In this document: positions 35,603 to 49,800 of the stretch, in pieces
Layout of the letters: the number at the start of each line of letters is the position of its first letter
Position numbering within the stretch: the stretch's first letter is position 1
Source: Lasioglossum baleicum
Taxonomy: Eukaryota > Arthropoda > Insecta > Hymenoptera > Halictidae
Direction of reading: 5' to 3'
Assembly (NCBI RefSeq): GCF_051020765.1
Contig: NW_027469565.1
Span: forward strand, 1-64,000
Length of the DNA stretch: 64,000 nt
The notes under the pieces: model-generated
The model's input: only the letters and a program-made list of their open reading frames with translations
The model's database searches: none
Told to the model about the DNA's origin: nothing
Program-made: the position numbers and the translations under genes

Positions 35603-37782
35603 GTAAGATATTGTGTAAAAAGAATGTCTTTATACCAATTGATAGTGTTCTCCGACGGTTTAACTCTCAACATTGATATTCCTGCCGCCATTGAAGGTTC
35701 GTATTGTCAATACTGTTCAGAGGATTTAATACCGGTATACCTGGATTTATACTTGGTATCATAGGATACGTGAAGTTGTTGGCTTCGCTGCGCATCATTC
35801 AGGATGGCACGAACGTTCTCCAACGGTCTGACTCTCGATTTTAATACTGAGACATGATAATACGGTGTCCCTCCACCGAAATGTCTACTGATATCTTTTT
35901 GCGCGAACAATTAGCAAGAAACACCCTACAGCTTGTTTGGTTCACGGAAAGCAAGGCATTCGTTACCAAGAATGACTTTATACCAATTAATAATATTCTC
36001 TGACTGTTCGTCTCTCAGCCTAAATTTTCATAACAGGAGTTAAGGTGTCCACTGCCAATATTCTACAGCGGATTGACTCCCGGAATACCTGGTTCGAAGC
36101 TCGGAATCACAGGCAAGGTGCCGCTATTGACTTATCTGTACGAATCTAACGGATAGTTGTATCTTTCTGGAACAGTATACATATCGATCTCCTTATTCAT
36201 ACATGAAAAGAAGGTGCCCGTCACGAAACAGAAAAACTGGCTGTTTGCTTTAACTCGAATTTTGAGAATCGATACACCATGTTATGTTATCGGAAGGTAA
36301 GGGCCTGCGGGAAAAAGTTTGAATCTATGCCAATTCGTTATGTTCGACAACGGTTTCACTCTGCAATTTAATATTTAAGCATGGAGGTAGGGCGTATACC
36401 GCCACTATTGCTCAGCGGATTTACTCCCTGAATACCTGGTTTGACTCTCTGAATCAGAGGACTCGTGAAAATATTGACTTACCCGATCGTCTCTTTCAGA
36501 AGGTGGCCACGTTCACGTGTAGCTCGACTCTCGATCTTTTAATTGATGCATGAAATTATGGTGCTCGACACTAAAATATTTATAAGTTCCTACATATGAA
36601 CATGCTGTTATACTCTCCATAGAGCAGATATCTCTTTCGGAGAGTAAGATATTCTGTAAGAAGTTCAACCCAACACGAATATGTAATGTTCTACTTCGGC
36701 TTGGCGGCCTGCTTTATTACTCAAACAGTGAATTGAGTTGCATATGGTCAATATTGTACAGAGAATTTACTCCCGGAATACCTGGTTTGACACTCGAAAC
36801 CACAGGATAGGTGAAGCTATTGACCTAGCCGTTCGACTCAGAAAGAGGTTGGTAACGTTCGCGATCAGTTTGACCATCGATATTCTAATTCATGGATGAA
36901 TTTAATGTGCCGTCACTGAAATGTATACAAATGTGTTTCCCTAATCACGACGTTATACTTTCAATGAAGCGGATGAGTTTCGCGGATGATATGCCCTAAA
37001 TTGGAACGTTTGACGCTATAGCAATTGGTATCGTTCTCAAACGGATTGTCGCTCTACTTCACCATGCAATCCCTGAACTAAGGTGTCAGTTGCCAATGAA
37101 CGTCAACGGTCTTACTCCCGGATTACCTGATGTGACTCTAGGAATCACAGGAGGGTGAAGCAATTGCCTTAGCCTTCTATCTCACGCAAGAAGGTGGTAA
37201 CGTCCTAAAATGATTCGACCCTAAACCTTCCAATTCATGCAGGCCGATATGGTGCTCGTCACGATAATGTATACTAGTTTTACCACCTGAACATGAAGTT
37301 ATTCTCGCAATGCAGCGGGAGAGGTTCGCGGAATGTACTGCCTTTGGTAAAACATTTGACTTTGTAGCAGGTGGTAACCTTTACAAACGGTTTGACGCCC
37401 TATTTTAATACTAACTCCGCGAATTGAGGTTCCTATTTCCAATAATCCTCAGCGCATTCACCATCTGATTACCTGGTGAGTCTCTCGGAATCAAAGGATG
37501 GTTGGAGCTATTGACTTATCCGTTCGAATCTCAAAGAGGGTGGTAACGTTGTCGAACGATCTGACCCTCGGTTTTTCTTTTCACACGTGGAAATAAGGTG
37601 CGCCTCTGTTAAAGTGCCTACTAACTTGCTTCCGTGAATATTATGCTAGACACTTGCTAGAGGGGGATATGTGCTCGGATGATAAGGCATTTGGTCAAAA
37701 GATTGACTTTATTCAAATAGGTAACGTTCAGCAACTGTTTGATGCATTACGTTAATAATTAATTCGTGAACTAAAGTCACAT

Positions 37783-37837
37783 CTTGTGTCGGTGATATAG
37801 CGTTACCAACCTGCCACTAGGGCCTAGCGACACGGCC
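37783..37837 (-). mobile_element. 55-bp end fragment of the GC-rich element
   Basis: The stretch cttgtgtcggtgatatag through actagggcctagcgacac aligns with the terminal 55 bases of copy 1 read in reverse, including the CTAGG-G-CCTAG palindrome. The preceding satellite (gaactaaagtcacat) occupies the same place as the target-site duplication of copy 1 (gaattaaggtgtcaa in this orientation). On the other side the element stops at cacggcc and the array resumes at acaggataggtgaagc, so the rest of the element and about 65 bp of monomer are missing. No target-site duplication is visible. Confidence 0.72.
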
Positions 37838-38437
37838 ACAGGATAGGTGAAGCTATTGACGCAGCCGTTCGTCTCTCACAGAATGTAGTAACGTTCCCGA
37901 ACGATTTAACAATCGACCTTCTAATTTATGCATGGAAATACAGTGCACGTCAATAAAATGTGTATTAATGTGTTTCTCTGAACACGAAGCTATATTCTCG
38001 ATTCAGCGCGTTAGCTTCTCGGAAGTTAAGGCCTTCGTCAAAAAGTTTGACACTACAAATGTACTTAACGTTGTTCCACGGTTTGTCTCTCTACTTTGTT
38101 ACTCATGCAGCGAATTGCCGTTCCTATTGCCAAAACTGTACAGCGGATTTACTGCAGGTATACCTTGCCTAACTCTCGGTATCAAAGGACAGGTGAAGCT
38201 ATTGACTCAGTTGTGCGACCTATAGAAATGGTCGACGCATTCCCGAACGATTTGACTTTCGATCTTGATCTTCATACATGAATATAACGTGCCCGTCTGT
38301 TAAGATGTCTACTCATTTGTTTCCGTGAAAAATAAGATAGACACTCGCTGCAGCGGGAAAGATTCGCGGACGGTAACGTATTGGTGAAAAATAATTACTT
38401 TCTTTTAATTGGTATTCTTGTCCGGCGGTTTAATACT

Positions 38438-40579
38438 AAGTACGAATTACACGATCGAGTGCCAAAGCTTTCGAAAACATAAGAGATTATTAAACACTGC
38501 TTAGACAGTAGCTTCTCCTATCGTGTGATTTCGCGAGTCAAGCCAGGTACTCCGCGGGTAAATACGCTGAACAGTATTGGCAATAGACACCTTAATTCAA
38601 TACTAAAATAGAGCGACATACCGTTTGAGAACGTTACCAATTGCTATAAAGTCAAACGTTTACCGAAGGCCCTACCATCCGCGAACTTCTCACGCGACAT
38701 CGAGGGTATACCTCCGTGTGCAGAAAATGAAAGTAGTATCCATTTCAGTGACGGTTACCATAACCTCACTTATGAATTAGAAGATCGAGGGTCATACCGT
38801 TCGACAAAGGTGCAATCTTCTGTGAGAGACGAACGGCTACGTCAGTAGCTTCACCGTATCCATTGATTCGTAGAGTCAAACCAGGTATTCCGGGAGTAAA
38901 TCAGCTCAGCAGTATTGGCAATGGAAGCATTAATTCACGGTTTGAATCTTGAAGCAGACAGTCAAACCTTTGAGAATGTTACCAGTTGCAATAATGTCAA
39001 ACGTGTTGCCGAAAGCCTTGACGTCAGAGAAGATAACATGCCGTATCGAGAGTCCAACTACGTGTATAGTGAAACACATCAGTACATGTGTTAGTGACGA
39101 TAACTTAAATTCATGTACGAATTAGAAATCGCGCGTCAAACCGCTCGAGAACGTTGCCTCCTTCTGCGAGGAACGAACGGCTAAGTGAAGAGCTCTACCT
39201 GTCCCGAGATTCCCAAAGTCAAATTAGGTATTCCTCGATTAAATTTGCTGAACAGTACCGCCAATGGGCACCTTTGCTCACGGCTTGAGTAAAAAAGTAG
39301 AGGGTCACACTCGTGAATATCGTTACCAATTGCAATAAAGACAAACGTTTCACTGAAGACCTTATCCTCGGAAAACTAACCGACTACATCGGGAGTATAA
39401 CTTCGCGTTTAGTGACAGAAGTTGGTCTCCATTTCAGTGACGCGCACCTTAGCTTCATCTCTGAATTACATGATCGGCGGTCAAACCGTTCTGGAACGTT
39501 ACCGCCTTCTTTGAGAATAGAACGGCTGTGCCAATAGCTTCACCTATCCTTTGATACCGTGAGTCAAGTCAGGTATTCCGAGAGTAAATCTGCATTTCAG
39601 TATGGGTATTACGGACCCTATTTCACTGTATAAATATTAAAGTGCACAGCCAAACCATTGTCGAACGATACATATTGCTGTATAGCCAAACACTTGACCG
39701 GAGGCCTTACCTTCACAGTAGTTGAGCCGCTGTATCGAGAGTATAACTTCGTGGTCAGAGAATCAAATTAATATACATTTAAGTGTCGAGCCCCTTAGAT
39801 TCATGTATGAATTAGAATATCTAGGGTCGAATCGTTCGAGAACGTAACCATCCTCTATTGAGGTCGAACGGCTAAGTCAATACTTTCACATAACCTTTGG
39901 TACCGAGAGTCCAACTATGTAAACCGGGAATAAATCCGTCGAACAGTATTGGCAGTAGCCACACTAATTCATTGTATGGATATTAAAGTTGAGCGACAAA
40001 CTGTTCGAGTACGTTATCAACTGGTATAGAGTCAAACCTATATGGCATAACTTATCGACCAAGCACGAACACCTAACTAGCGAGTGTCTTGCTTAGTGCT
40101 CACGGGATCAATATAGTAGTCATTATAGCTGGCGGAGACCCTATTTTCGTGTCTGAATAGCAAAGTCGAGAGTCAAACTACTCTAGAACGGTACAACATT
40201 CCTTCGGATTCGAACGGCTAAGTTGTTAGCTTCACGTATTCTAGGATCCCGAAAGACAATATAGGCACTCTGGGAGTATGTGCCCCGTACCATATTGCCA
40301 ATGGACTCCTTAATTCTCGGAATCAATATTAAAGCAGACCGACATACCGTTTTAGAGCGTTACCTACTTGTATATAGTTAAACCGTTTACCGAAAGCCAT
40401 ACCGGCCGAGAATGTAAACCTCCGTATCCAGAGTACAAATTTGTGTTCACAGAAACACATTAGTATATATTTTAACGATGGGCACCATAATTACATGTAG
40501 TGTTTATAAGATCGATGATCAAACCGCTCGGAAACGTTACCACCTTTCTTTGAGAAACGAACGACTAAGTCCATAGCTT
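38438..40579 (-). repeat. Satellite array block 6, reverse polarity
   Basis: About six reverse-polarity monomers, mostly subtype A, with a B unit near 40080. The block ends in ctaagtccatagctt against forward ggaaggtatggcc. This boundary looks like an internally deleted version of the junctions near 57838 and 60949. No gene is visible. Confidence 0.92.
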
Positions 40580-43500
40580 GGAAGGTATGGCCTTCGGTAA
40601 AAGGTTTGACTTTATTACTGTACGTAACGTTCTTCGACGTCTTGACTCTGCACTTTATTATTCATTCCGCGAACTGAGGTGTCTATTGCCAAAGCTATTC
40701 AACGTATTTACTCCCGAAATACATGGATTGACTCTCGGAATAACAGGATAGGTGAATCCATTCGATTTGCTGTGCGACTCTCAGAAATGGTGGTAACGAT
40801 GTGCACCTGTCTGACCATCGACCTTCTAATTCATAGATGAAATGAAGGTGCCCGTCCCTTAAATGTATACTATTGTTCTTCCCTGAACACGATGTTATAC
40901 TCTCGATGAAGCGGGTCAGTTTCGCGGAAGTAAAGGCCTTCGGTACAATGTTTGAGTTTACACCATTACGTAATGAGCTCCAACGGCTTGACGCTATAAA
41001 TTAATATTGATACCGTGAATTATGATGTCTATTGCCAACACTGGTCATGCAGATTTGCTCCTGGAATACCAGGAGGTTTGACTCACAGAATAGCTTCATC
41101 TATCCTGAGACACAGCAGTTTAAATCTCAAAAACGCTGGTTACGTGCTCGAAAGTTTGACTCTCGATTTTGCTACTCGTACATGAAAATAAGGTTCCCGA
41201 CTTCTGAAATGTCTATCAATTTCTATTCCTGAACACTAAGCATGACACGCCCTGGAGCCGGCTATGCTTCTCGGGTGGTGAAGCCATCGGCAAGCCGAAT
41301 GACTTTCCACCAGTTGGTAGCGTTCCCAAACGGGTTGACGCTCTAATATAATACGTAAACCGAGAATTAAGGTGTGTATTGCCTAAACCATTCAGCGGAT
41401 TTACTCCCGCAGTTCATATCTGACACTCGGAACCTCAGGGTATGTGCGGCTGTTGACTTAGCCGTTCGTATCTCACAGACGGTAGCAATGTTCTCGAGCG
41501 GTTTGCCGCTCGGTCTTCTTATTCATACACGAAGATAAGGTGCCCATTCCTGACATGAATACTAATTTCTTCCTCCGAGCTCGAAGTTACACTCTTCATG
41601 CATCTGGCCATGTCCTCGGAAGGTAAGAACTTCGGTAAAATGTTTGTCACTATACCAATTGGTAACGGTCTGAAAGTGATTGACGAATTACGTTAATTTT
41701 ATATCGTGATTTAAGTAGTCCATTGCCAATCCTGTTCAGCGGATTTACTCCCCGAATACCTGCTTTAACTTTCGGAACCACAGGATACTAGAGGCAATTG
41801 TCTATGGCATTTGAGTCTCAGCGAACGTATTAGAGCTCTGGAAATGATTGGCCTTCGACAATCTAAATCATGCCCGAAATTATGGTGCGCGGCACTAAAA
41901 TGTTTACTACTATGTTCCTCTGAACACGGTGTTATACTCTCGATACAGTGGGTTAGGTTCTAAGAAGGTAAGGACTTCGGTAAAAAGTATGACTCCATAC
42001 GAATAGGTAACGTTCTAAAATTGTTTAACGCTCCACTTTAATATTCAAACCGTGAATTAAGGTGTATATTTCCAATACTGTACAGCGTACTTGCACCCAG
42101 GATACCTGGTTTGACTGTCGGAATCGCATGATAGGTGATGCTACTGTTGCAGCTGTTCGACTGCCGAAGAAGATGGTAACATTCTCGGACAGTTTGACAC
42201 TTGATCTTCCTACGGACGCATGAGATTAATGTGTCCGACTTCTAAAATATCTACTAATTTGATTCCGTGAGCACTATGCAAAGCACTCGGCGCAGCGGGT
42301 TATATTCCAGGTAGGAAATGTATTCATTAGAAGAATTACTTCATTCCAATTTGTAATGTTCTCCTAAGGTTTGGCTCTCAACATTAATATTAATGCCGTG
42401 AATTAATGTGCCTATTGCCGATATTCTTTAAGGGATTTAATAGCGGAATAAGTGGTTTGACTCTCGGTAACACAGGGTATATGAAGCTATTGACTTGTCT
42501 GTTCGAAACCCAAAGAGTGTGGTACCGTTCCGAAATGTTTGACCTTCGATCACACTATTCATTCATGAACATAAGGTGGCCGTCACTGTGATGAAGACTA
42601 ATTTCTTTCTCTGAACACGAAATAATATTGTCGAAACGGAGGGTTTGCTTCTCAGAAGGATAGACTATCGGTAAACTGTTTGACTGTATTCCAATTGGCA
42701 ACTCTCTAAAACGCTTCCTCATTCTACCTTAATATTGAAACCGTGAACAAAAATGTCTATTGCAAAAACTATTCAGCGGACTGGCTCCTGGAATACCAGA
42801 CTTGACCCTCGGAATCACAGGATAAGTAATGCTGTTGACTTGGGCTTTCGGATCTAAATGCCGGTGGGATCGTTCTCGAAAGGTTTGCCTCTCGATAATT
42901 CTGTTCATTCATGAATATAAGGTGTGCTTCTACTATAATGTCTACTGATTTGTTTCCGTGAACAACAAGTAAGACACTGGTTGCAGCTGGTTAGGTTCAA
43001 GGAAGGAAATGTATTTGGTAAAAAGAATGATTCTATATGAACTGGTAATGTTCTCCGGCGGATTGCCCATCTACCTTAATATTTATACCGCAAATTAAAG
43101 TGTCTATTTCAAAACCGTTCAGCGGATTTACTCCCGGATTACCTCAAATGAGTCATGGAATCTTGGCATAGGTGAAGCTATTGACTTGGCCGTTTGTCTG
43201 TGCAGGATGGTGGTAACGTTCTCGAACGGTTTGAAACATCCATCTTCTTATTCATATATGTGGATAAGGTGCCGGTCTCTAAAATGTATACAAATTTCTT
43301 GCTCTGAACTCCAAGTTACACTCTCGATATAATGCGATAGGCTTCGGAGGGTAAGGGATACTGTAAATCATTTGACTTTACTCCTATTGGTGACGTTCTC
43401 AAACGGGATGGCTCTGAGGATTAATATTTACACCTGGAAATATGGTGTCCAATGACAATGCTCCTCAGCCGATTTACTCCCGTTGTACACGGTTTGATTC

Positions 43501-44184
43501 TCCGTATCACAAGATACGTGAAGCTATGCACTTAGCCATTCCGTTCCCAAAGATGGTGGTATTGTTCTTTAAAATTTTGACACTCGATCTTCCATTTCAT
43601 ACATGAAATTATGGTGCCCGACCCTTAAAAGTATATTAATTTGCTTCTCTGAACAAGAGGAGGTACCCTCCATACAGCGCGTTAGCTTCGCGTAAGCTAA
43701 GGCCTTCTCTAATGAGTTCTTCCACAGCATGACTCTCACTACTGCTATTTACGCTGCGAAGTAGGGAATCTAGTGGTATACTCTGCAGCGGATTTACTCC
43801 CGGAATACCATGTTTGACACTCGGAATCACATGATAGGTGTAGCTATAGACTTAGGCGTTCGTCTCTCACAGAAGGTGGCAATGATCTCGAACTGTTTCA
43901 CACTCGATCTTCGAAATCATACATGAAATGAAGGTGCCCGTAAGTATAGTGTACATGAGTTTTTTTCCCCGAACACGAAGTTAAACCCTCGATACAGCTG
44001 GCAATCTTCTCGGAGGGTAAGGCTTTCTGTAAAATGTTTGTATCTATATCAGTGGGTACCGATCTTCAACGGGTTGACGGACTGCTTCAATATTCTATCC
44101 CGAAGAAAGGTGTATATTATCCATACTGTTCAGCGGATTTACTCCATTAGTACCTGGTGTCACTTTCGGAATAATAGGATTGGG

Positions 44185-44524
44185 GAAGCTTAGTGTTTCG
44201 ACACCAAAAGAAGGTGGTACCTTTCTCTAACGATTTGACTCTCGATTTTGATATTTATACATGACAATGTGGTGGTCGTCTGCTAACATGTCCACTAACT
44301 GGATTCCGTGAACATTAAGCAAGACACACGCTCCAGCCGGTTAAGTTTTCGGAAGGTAAGGTATTCGGTAACAGGAATGACATTATATGGATTCTTATTT
44401 ATCTTCCACGGTTTGTCTCTCGACCTTCTTATTCATACCGCGAATTAAGGTGTCCTTTGCCAATTCTGTTCAGCCCGTTTACTTCTGGCATACCTGGCTG
44501 GGCCCTCGGAATCACAGGTTATGT
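44185..44524 (+). repeat. Representative satellite monomer, subtype B
   Basis: A 340-bp unit with the diagnostic B stretch: cgtctgctaacatgtccac in place of A-type cgtcactaaaatgtatac, then tccgtgaacattaagcaag followed by acacacgctc in place of ctctgaacacgaag and ttatactctcgat. The following segment is also B-like: ggaaggtaaggtattcgg and ggaatgac instead of ggaaggtaaggccttcgg and gtttgac. Confidence 0.85.
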
Positions 44525-46580
44525 GAAGTTAACGACTTAACATTTCGGCCAACATAGAGGGTGGAAACGACCTCGAACAGTTCAATCCCCGATCTTCTTG
44601 TTCATACATAATATTAAGGTGCCCATCACTAACATGTGAAATAATTTGCTGCCCTGAAAACAAAGTATCTCTCTCGAGACAGCGGGTTAGCTTTTCGGAT
44701 GATTACGTATTCGGTAGGAGGAATCACTTTATATAAATTGGTATTGCTGTCCGACGGCTTGACACAATACTTTAGTGTTTATACCGTGAATTAGGGTGTC
44801 TATTGGCAATAACAGCGGATTTACTCCAGGCGTACCTTTCATGACTCTCTGATGCTCCGAGTAGGTGAAGGTACTGACATAGGCGTTCGTCTCCCACAAA
44901 GGATGATATCGTCCACCGACGGCGTGACCCTCTATCTTCTAATCCATACATGAAATTAATGCGCCCGTCACTGAAATGTATACTAGTTTGCTTAGCTGAT
45001 CACGAAGGTATAATCTCGAAAGAGCGGGTTTGCTTCTCTGGTACTGAGGCCTTCCGGAAACTGTTCGACGATATAGCAATAGGGAACATTCTATAAAGGT
45101 TTGACACTGCTCTTTAATATTTATACCATGAAATTGAGTGTCTAATGCCAATACTGTACGCCGCGATTGAACGCCGACTACGTGGTTTGGCTATCGAAAT
45201 AACATGATAGGTGATGCAGTTAGCTAAGCATTTCGACTCTTAAAGAAGGTATTATTCAGACCTTGTAATAAGGTGCCAGTTGCCAATAAACTTCAGCGTT
45301 CTCTCTCTCAGCTTACCTGATTTGACTCTCGGTAATACAGGATAGGTGAAGCTGTTGACATAGTTGTACGATTCTATAAGAAGGTGCTAATTCTATACCT
45401 ATCTGCAATATTGACCGGCGGTTTGGCTCTCTACATTACTATTAATGCTGTGAGTTAATGTTTCTATCGCCAATACTGCTCTGCGGATTTTCTCCTGAAA
45501 TATCAGGCTTGACGCTTGAAATTTCAATGACTTGACATATGATCTTCTAATTCGTACATGAAAATCAGGTGCCCATCACTGAAATTGTTACAAATTTCTT
45601 TCCCTGATCAGGAAATTACGATCTCGTCGTCATGGGTGCCGCTCGCGGAAGGTAAAATGTTCGGCAAGACTTTTGACTTTTGTACCAGTTGGTTGTATTC
45701 TCAAACGGTAGGACGCTGTATTAAAATCATCGAACCGAGAATTAAGGTGTCTATTGCCAATACTGCTCAGCGGGTTTACTCCCGGAATTCCTGGTTTGAC
45801 TCTAGGAATCGCAGGATGGGTGATGCTATTGAGTTAGCTGTTCATCTCTCACAGAAGGTGGTAACGTTATCGGACGCTTTGTCTCTCGATAGTCTTATTC
45901 ATACATGAATTTCACGTGCCACCACTAAATTGTATACTACTGTGTTTCTCTAAACACGTAGCTATACTCTCGATACGGAGGGGTAGCTTCTCGGACGGTA
46001 AGGCATTCGGTATAATGTTTGACTTTATAGCAATAGTAACGTTCTCATACGGTATATTGCCCCATTTTATTTTCCAGTCCGCGAATTATGTTGTCTACTG
46101 CCAATACTGCAGAGTGCATTTACACCCAGAACATCTCGTTAGGCTCTCTGATTCACAGAATGTATTAAGCATTTGACTTAGCCGGTCGACATTCAAAGAA
46201 GTTGGTAACTTCCTCGAACGGACTCTATTTTGATTTAGTAATTCATACATGGAACTATGGTGCCCATCACTAATATGTATATATATATGTGCTTCTCTCG
46301 AAACGACGTATTACTCTCGATACGGAGAGATAGCTTCTCGGATGGGAATGCTTTCGATAACAGGTTTGACGCTATGCGAGTATGTAACGATCTTCAAGGG
46401 TTTGACTGAAAACTACAAATACAAAATACTTTTCAGCGAATTTACGGCAGGAATACGTGGTTTGATCATCGGAATCACAGGTTAGGTGTAGCTATTGACT
46501 TAGCCGATAGTCTCCCACAGAAGGTGGTAACGTTCTCGAATGGTTGGATCCTCGATCTTCTGACCAATACATGACGTTCA

Positions 46581-46829
46581 GCTGCCCGATGCTGAAATGA
46601 ATACTAATTTCGTTTTCTAAACACGAAATTACACACCCGCTGAAGCCCGTGGGGATCGTGGGAGGTTAGTTCTCCTGTAAATCGATTGAAATGATGGCAA
46701 CTGGTAATCATCTCAAACGTCGTGACGCTCTATTTTAGTATTGAAACCGTGGTTGCAGGTGTCTGTTGCCAATACTGTTCAGTGGATTTACACCCGAAAT
46801 ACCTGGCTTAACTCTCCGAATCTAAGGAT
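46581..46829 (+). repeat. Direct duplicate of 23221-23459, ending at a polarity switch
   Basis: The partner of 23221-23459. Its right end coincides with the forward-to-reverse junction at 46830. Confidence 0.8.
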
Positions 46830-46830
46830 A

Positions 46831-49800
46831 GTATAAAGCCGTGAAAAGGGAAATAAATTATTAATTAGTGCAGTGACGGGCACCTCAGATTCATGTATGA
46901 ATTAGAAGATCGTTGGTCAAACCGATCGGGAACGATACCACCCGCTTTGAGTGTCGAACGGATAAGACTATAGCTCCACCTATCCTGTAATTCTGAGAGT
47001 CCAACCAGGTAATTCAAGAGTACATCCTCTGAAGAGTATTGGCCGCACACACCATAATTCATGGTATAAATATTTAGGCTCAGTGTCAAACCGCAGGAGA
47101 ATATTGTCAACTAAAATAAAGTAATACTTCTTACACAACACCTTACATTCGGAGAACCTAACTCGCTGCAGCGAGTGCCCAGCTTTGTGTTCGCGGACGC
47201 AAATGAGTAGACATTTTAACTGACAGACACCTCAGTTTCATCTAGGAATAACAAAATCGGGAGTCAAACTCTTCGACAACGTTTGCATCCTTCTTTAGAG
47301 TCGTACTGCTAAGTAATTACATTCACTTACCCTGTTATTCCGAGAGACAGTCCAAGAATTCCGCGAGTCTATCTGCAGTATAGTATTGGCAATGGACACC
47401 TTAATTCACAGTATGAATATTAAGGCAGGCCGTCACGCCGTTGTGGACAATTACCCATTGGTGTCGATTCCAACATTTCACAGAAAGCGTTACCTTCCAA
47501 GAACCCAACCCGCCGTATGGAGAGTACAACTTCGTGATCAGAGAAACACATGAGTATAGATTTTAGTGACGGCCATCTTAATTTCATGTATATATTATAT
47601 GATCGAGTGTAAACAGTTCCAGAACATTACGCCCCTCTCTGAGATTCGAACTGCACGGTCAATAGATTCACCTACCCTGTTATTCTGAGCACAGACCAGG
47701 TATTCCTGGAGTAAATACGCTGAACAGTATTGGTAATAGTCACATTAATTCCCGGTATGAATGTCAAAGTAGAGCGTCAATTCGTCAAAGAACGATACCA
47801 ATTAGTATAAAGTCAAACGTTTGACTGAAGTCCATACCCTCAGAAGGCCTATCCCGCTGTATAGATAGTATTACCTTGTGTTCAAAGGATCAAATTAGTA
47901 TACATTTTAGTGACAGAAGTATTGTATTTAGTATACAACTTTGTGATCAGAGATACAAATTACTGGACACTTTAGTGACGGTCACATTATTTTCATGTGT
48001 GAATAGAATAGTCGAGAGTCAAACCATTCGATATCATTCCCACCACCTTCAAGATTCGAACGGCTATGGTAGTGACTTCACCTATCCTGTTATTCTGATA
48101 GTAATACCAGGTATTCCGAGAGTCAATCCGCTGTGCACAATTGACAACAGACGCCTTAATTCACAGTATGGGTACTAAAGCAGAACCTCAACCCGTTGAT
48201 TATCGGTTCCCACTTGTGAAGATACATACCGTTTATCGAAAGCTATACCCCCCGAGTAGCTATCCCGCTGTATCGAGAGTATAACATACTCTTCAGGGAT
48301 GAACACTAATGTACATTATAGGGACGGGCACCTTAATTTCATGTATGAATTAGAAAATCGGGGGACAAACCGCTCGAGATCGTTGCCACCTTCTGTGAGA
48401 GACGAACGGCTAAGTCAATAACTTCGCCCATTCTGCGATTACGAGAATCAATCCTGGAATTCCTGTACTAAATCCGTTGAACAGGATTGGTCATAGACAC
48501 CTTCATTCACTGTTCGATTATCGAAATAGAGCGTCAAACCGTTTGAAAACGTTACCATCTTCTTTGAGAGTCGACCGGATAAGTCAATAGCTTCACCCAT
48601 CCTGTGACTCACAGAGCTAAAAACCAGGTATTACGGGATTAAATGTACTGTACAGTACTGACAATAGACACCTTAGTTCATGGTTTGAATTTAAATTAGA
48701 GGGTCAATAATTTTGTGAGCGATACCAATTGGTATAAAGTCCAACGTCATACTGATTACCTCACCCACCGAAAGCCAAATCTGCTGTGTCGTGAATATAG
48801 CAGCGTGTTCAAAGGAACGAATTAGCATACATTTTGGTGCCTGTCACCTTAATTTCATGAATAAAACCGAAGATCGGGTGTGAGAATGTTACCACCATCT
48901 ATGAAGGTCGAACGGCTATGTCTATAGCTTCTCCGATCCTATGCTTCCGAGAGTCAAACCAGGTATTCCGGGAGTAAATGCGCTGCGCCGTACTGGCAAT
49001 GGACACGTCAATTTATGGTTTGAATATTGAAATTGAACTAGAATCCGTTGGTGATCGTTACCAATTGGCTTAGCGTCATACTCTTTAATGGAAACGTTAC
49101 CCTCCGAGAACATGAGCCGCTGTATCGTGGGTATGTCTTCTCGTTCAGAGGAAAAAATGGGTATACATGTTAGTAACCGTCGCCTTAATTTCATGTATGA
49201 ATTAAAAGATCTATTGTCTAACCGTTCGAGAACGTTATCACCTTGTTTGAAACTCGAACGGCTAAGTTAATAGCTTCAGCTACCCTGTGATTCCGGAGAG
49301 TCAAGCCTGGTAATCCAGGAGTAAATCCGCTGGACAATATTGGCAACAGACAGCTTATTTCACGGTATGAATATTAAGGTAGAGCGTCAAACGGTTTTAG
49401 AGCTATATATTTTAGTTTAGAGTATAACTATTTACCGAAGGCTTTACCGTCCGAGAAGCCTATCACGCCATAGAGAGATTCTTGCTTGGAGTTGGCGGAA
49501 ACAAATTAGCAGAAATTTTAGCAGACTGACGCTTTATTTTCATGCATGAAAAGAAAACACGTGAGTAAAACCAATCGAGAGCGGTACCACCATCTTTAAG
49601 AACAAAACCGGTCAAGTCAGTGACTTGATTCATCCTGTGATTCCGAGAGTGAATCATGTCTCTTCGGAGTAAATCCGCTGAACTTGATAGGCAACTGACA
49701 CGATAATTCACGGTATGAACGTTAAAGTAAAGAGTCATACTCTAGGAGATCATTATCAATAGGTATAGAGTCACTCTTTTTACCGAAGTCCTCAACTTCC

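Larger units (their letters stand above)
29211..38437 (+). repeat. Satellite array block 5, forward polarity
   Basis: Forward monomers of both subtypes, with a run of subtype B units around 34300-36000. The block contains the second full copy of the GC-rich element (35071-35591) and its 55-bp end fragment (37783-37837). Parts at 30881-31384 and 32141-33048 are direct duplicates of sequence in block 3. It ends near 38437, where a second-half motif (ggcggtttaata) meets reverse sequence tacgaattacacgatcg. No gene is visible. Confidence 0.92.
40580..46830 (+). repeat. Satellite array block 7, forward polarity
   Basis: About 18 forward monomers, A and B subtypes mixed (B near 41210, 42240, 42940 and 44280). 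Units near 45250 and 45390 carry large internal deletions. A short TA expansion lies at 46278-46290. The last 250 bp (46581-46829) duplicate 23221-23459, and the polarity switch falls exactly at the end of that duplicate. No gene is visible. Confidence 0.92.

Noticed and set aside
46278..46290. TA-rich run as a microsatellite of interest
   Set aside because: Only about six TA units within a normal monomer; it looks like minor slippage. The similar run near 33095-33105 is shorter still.
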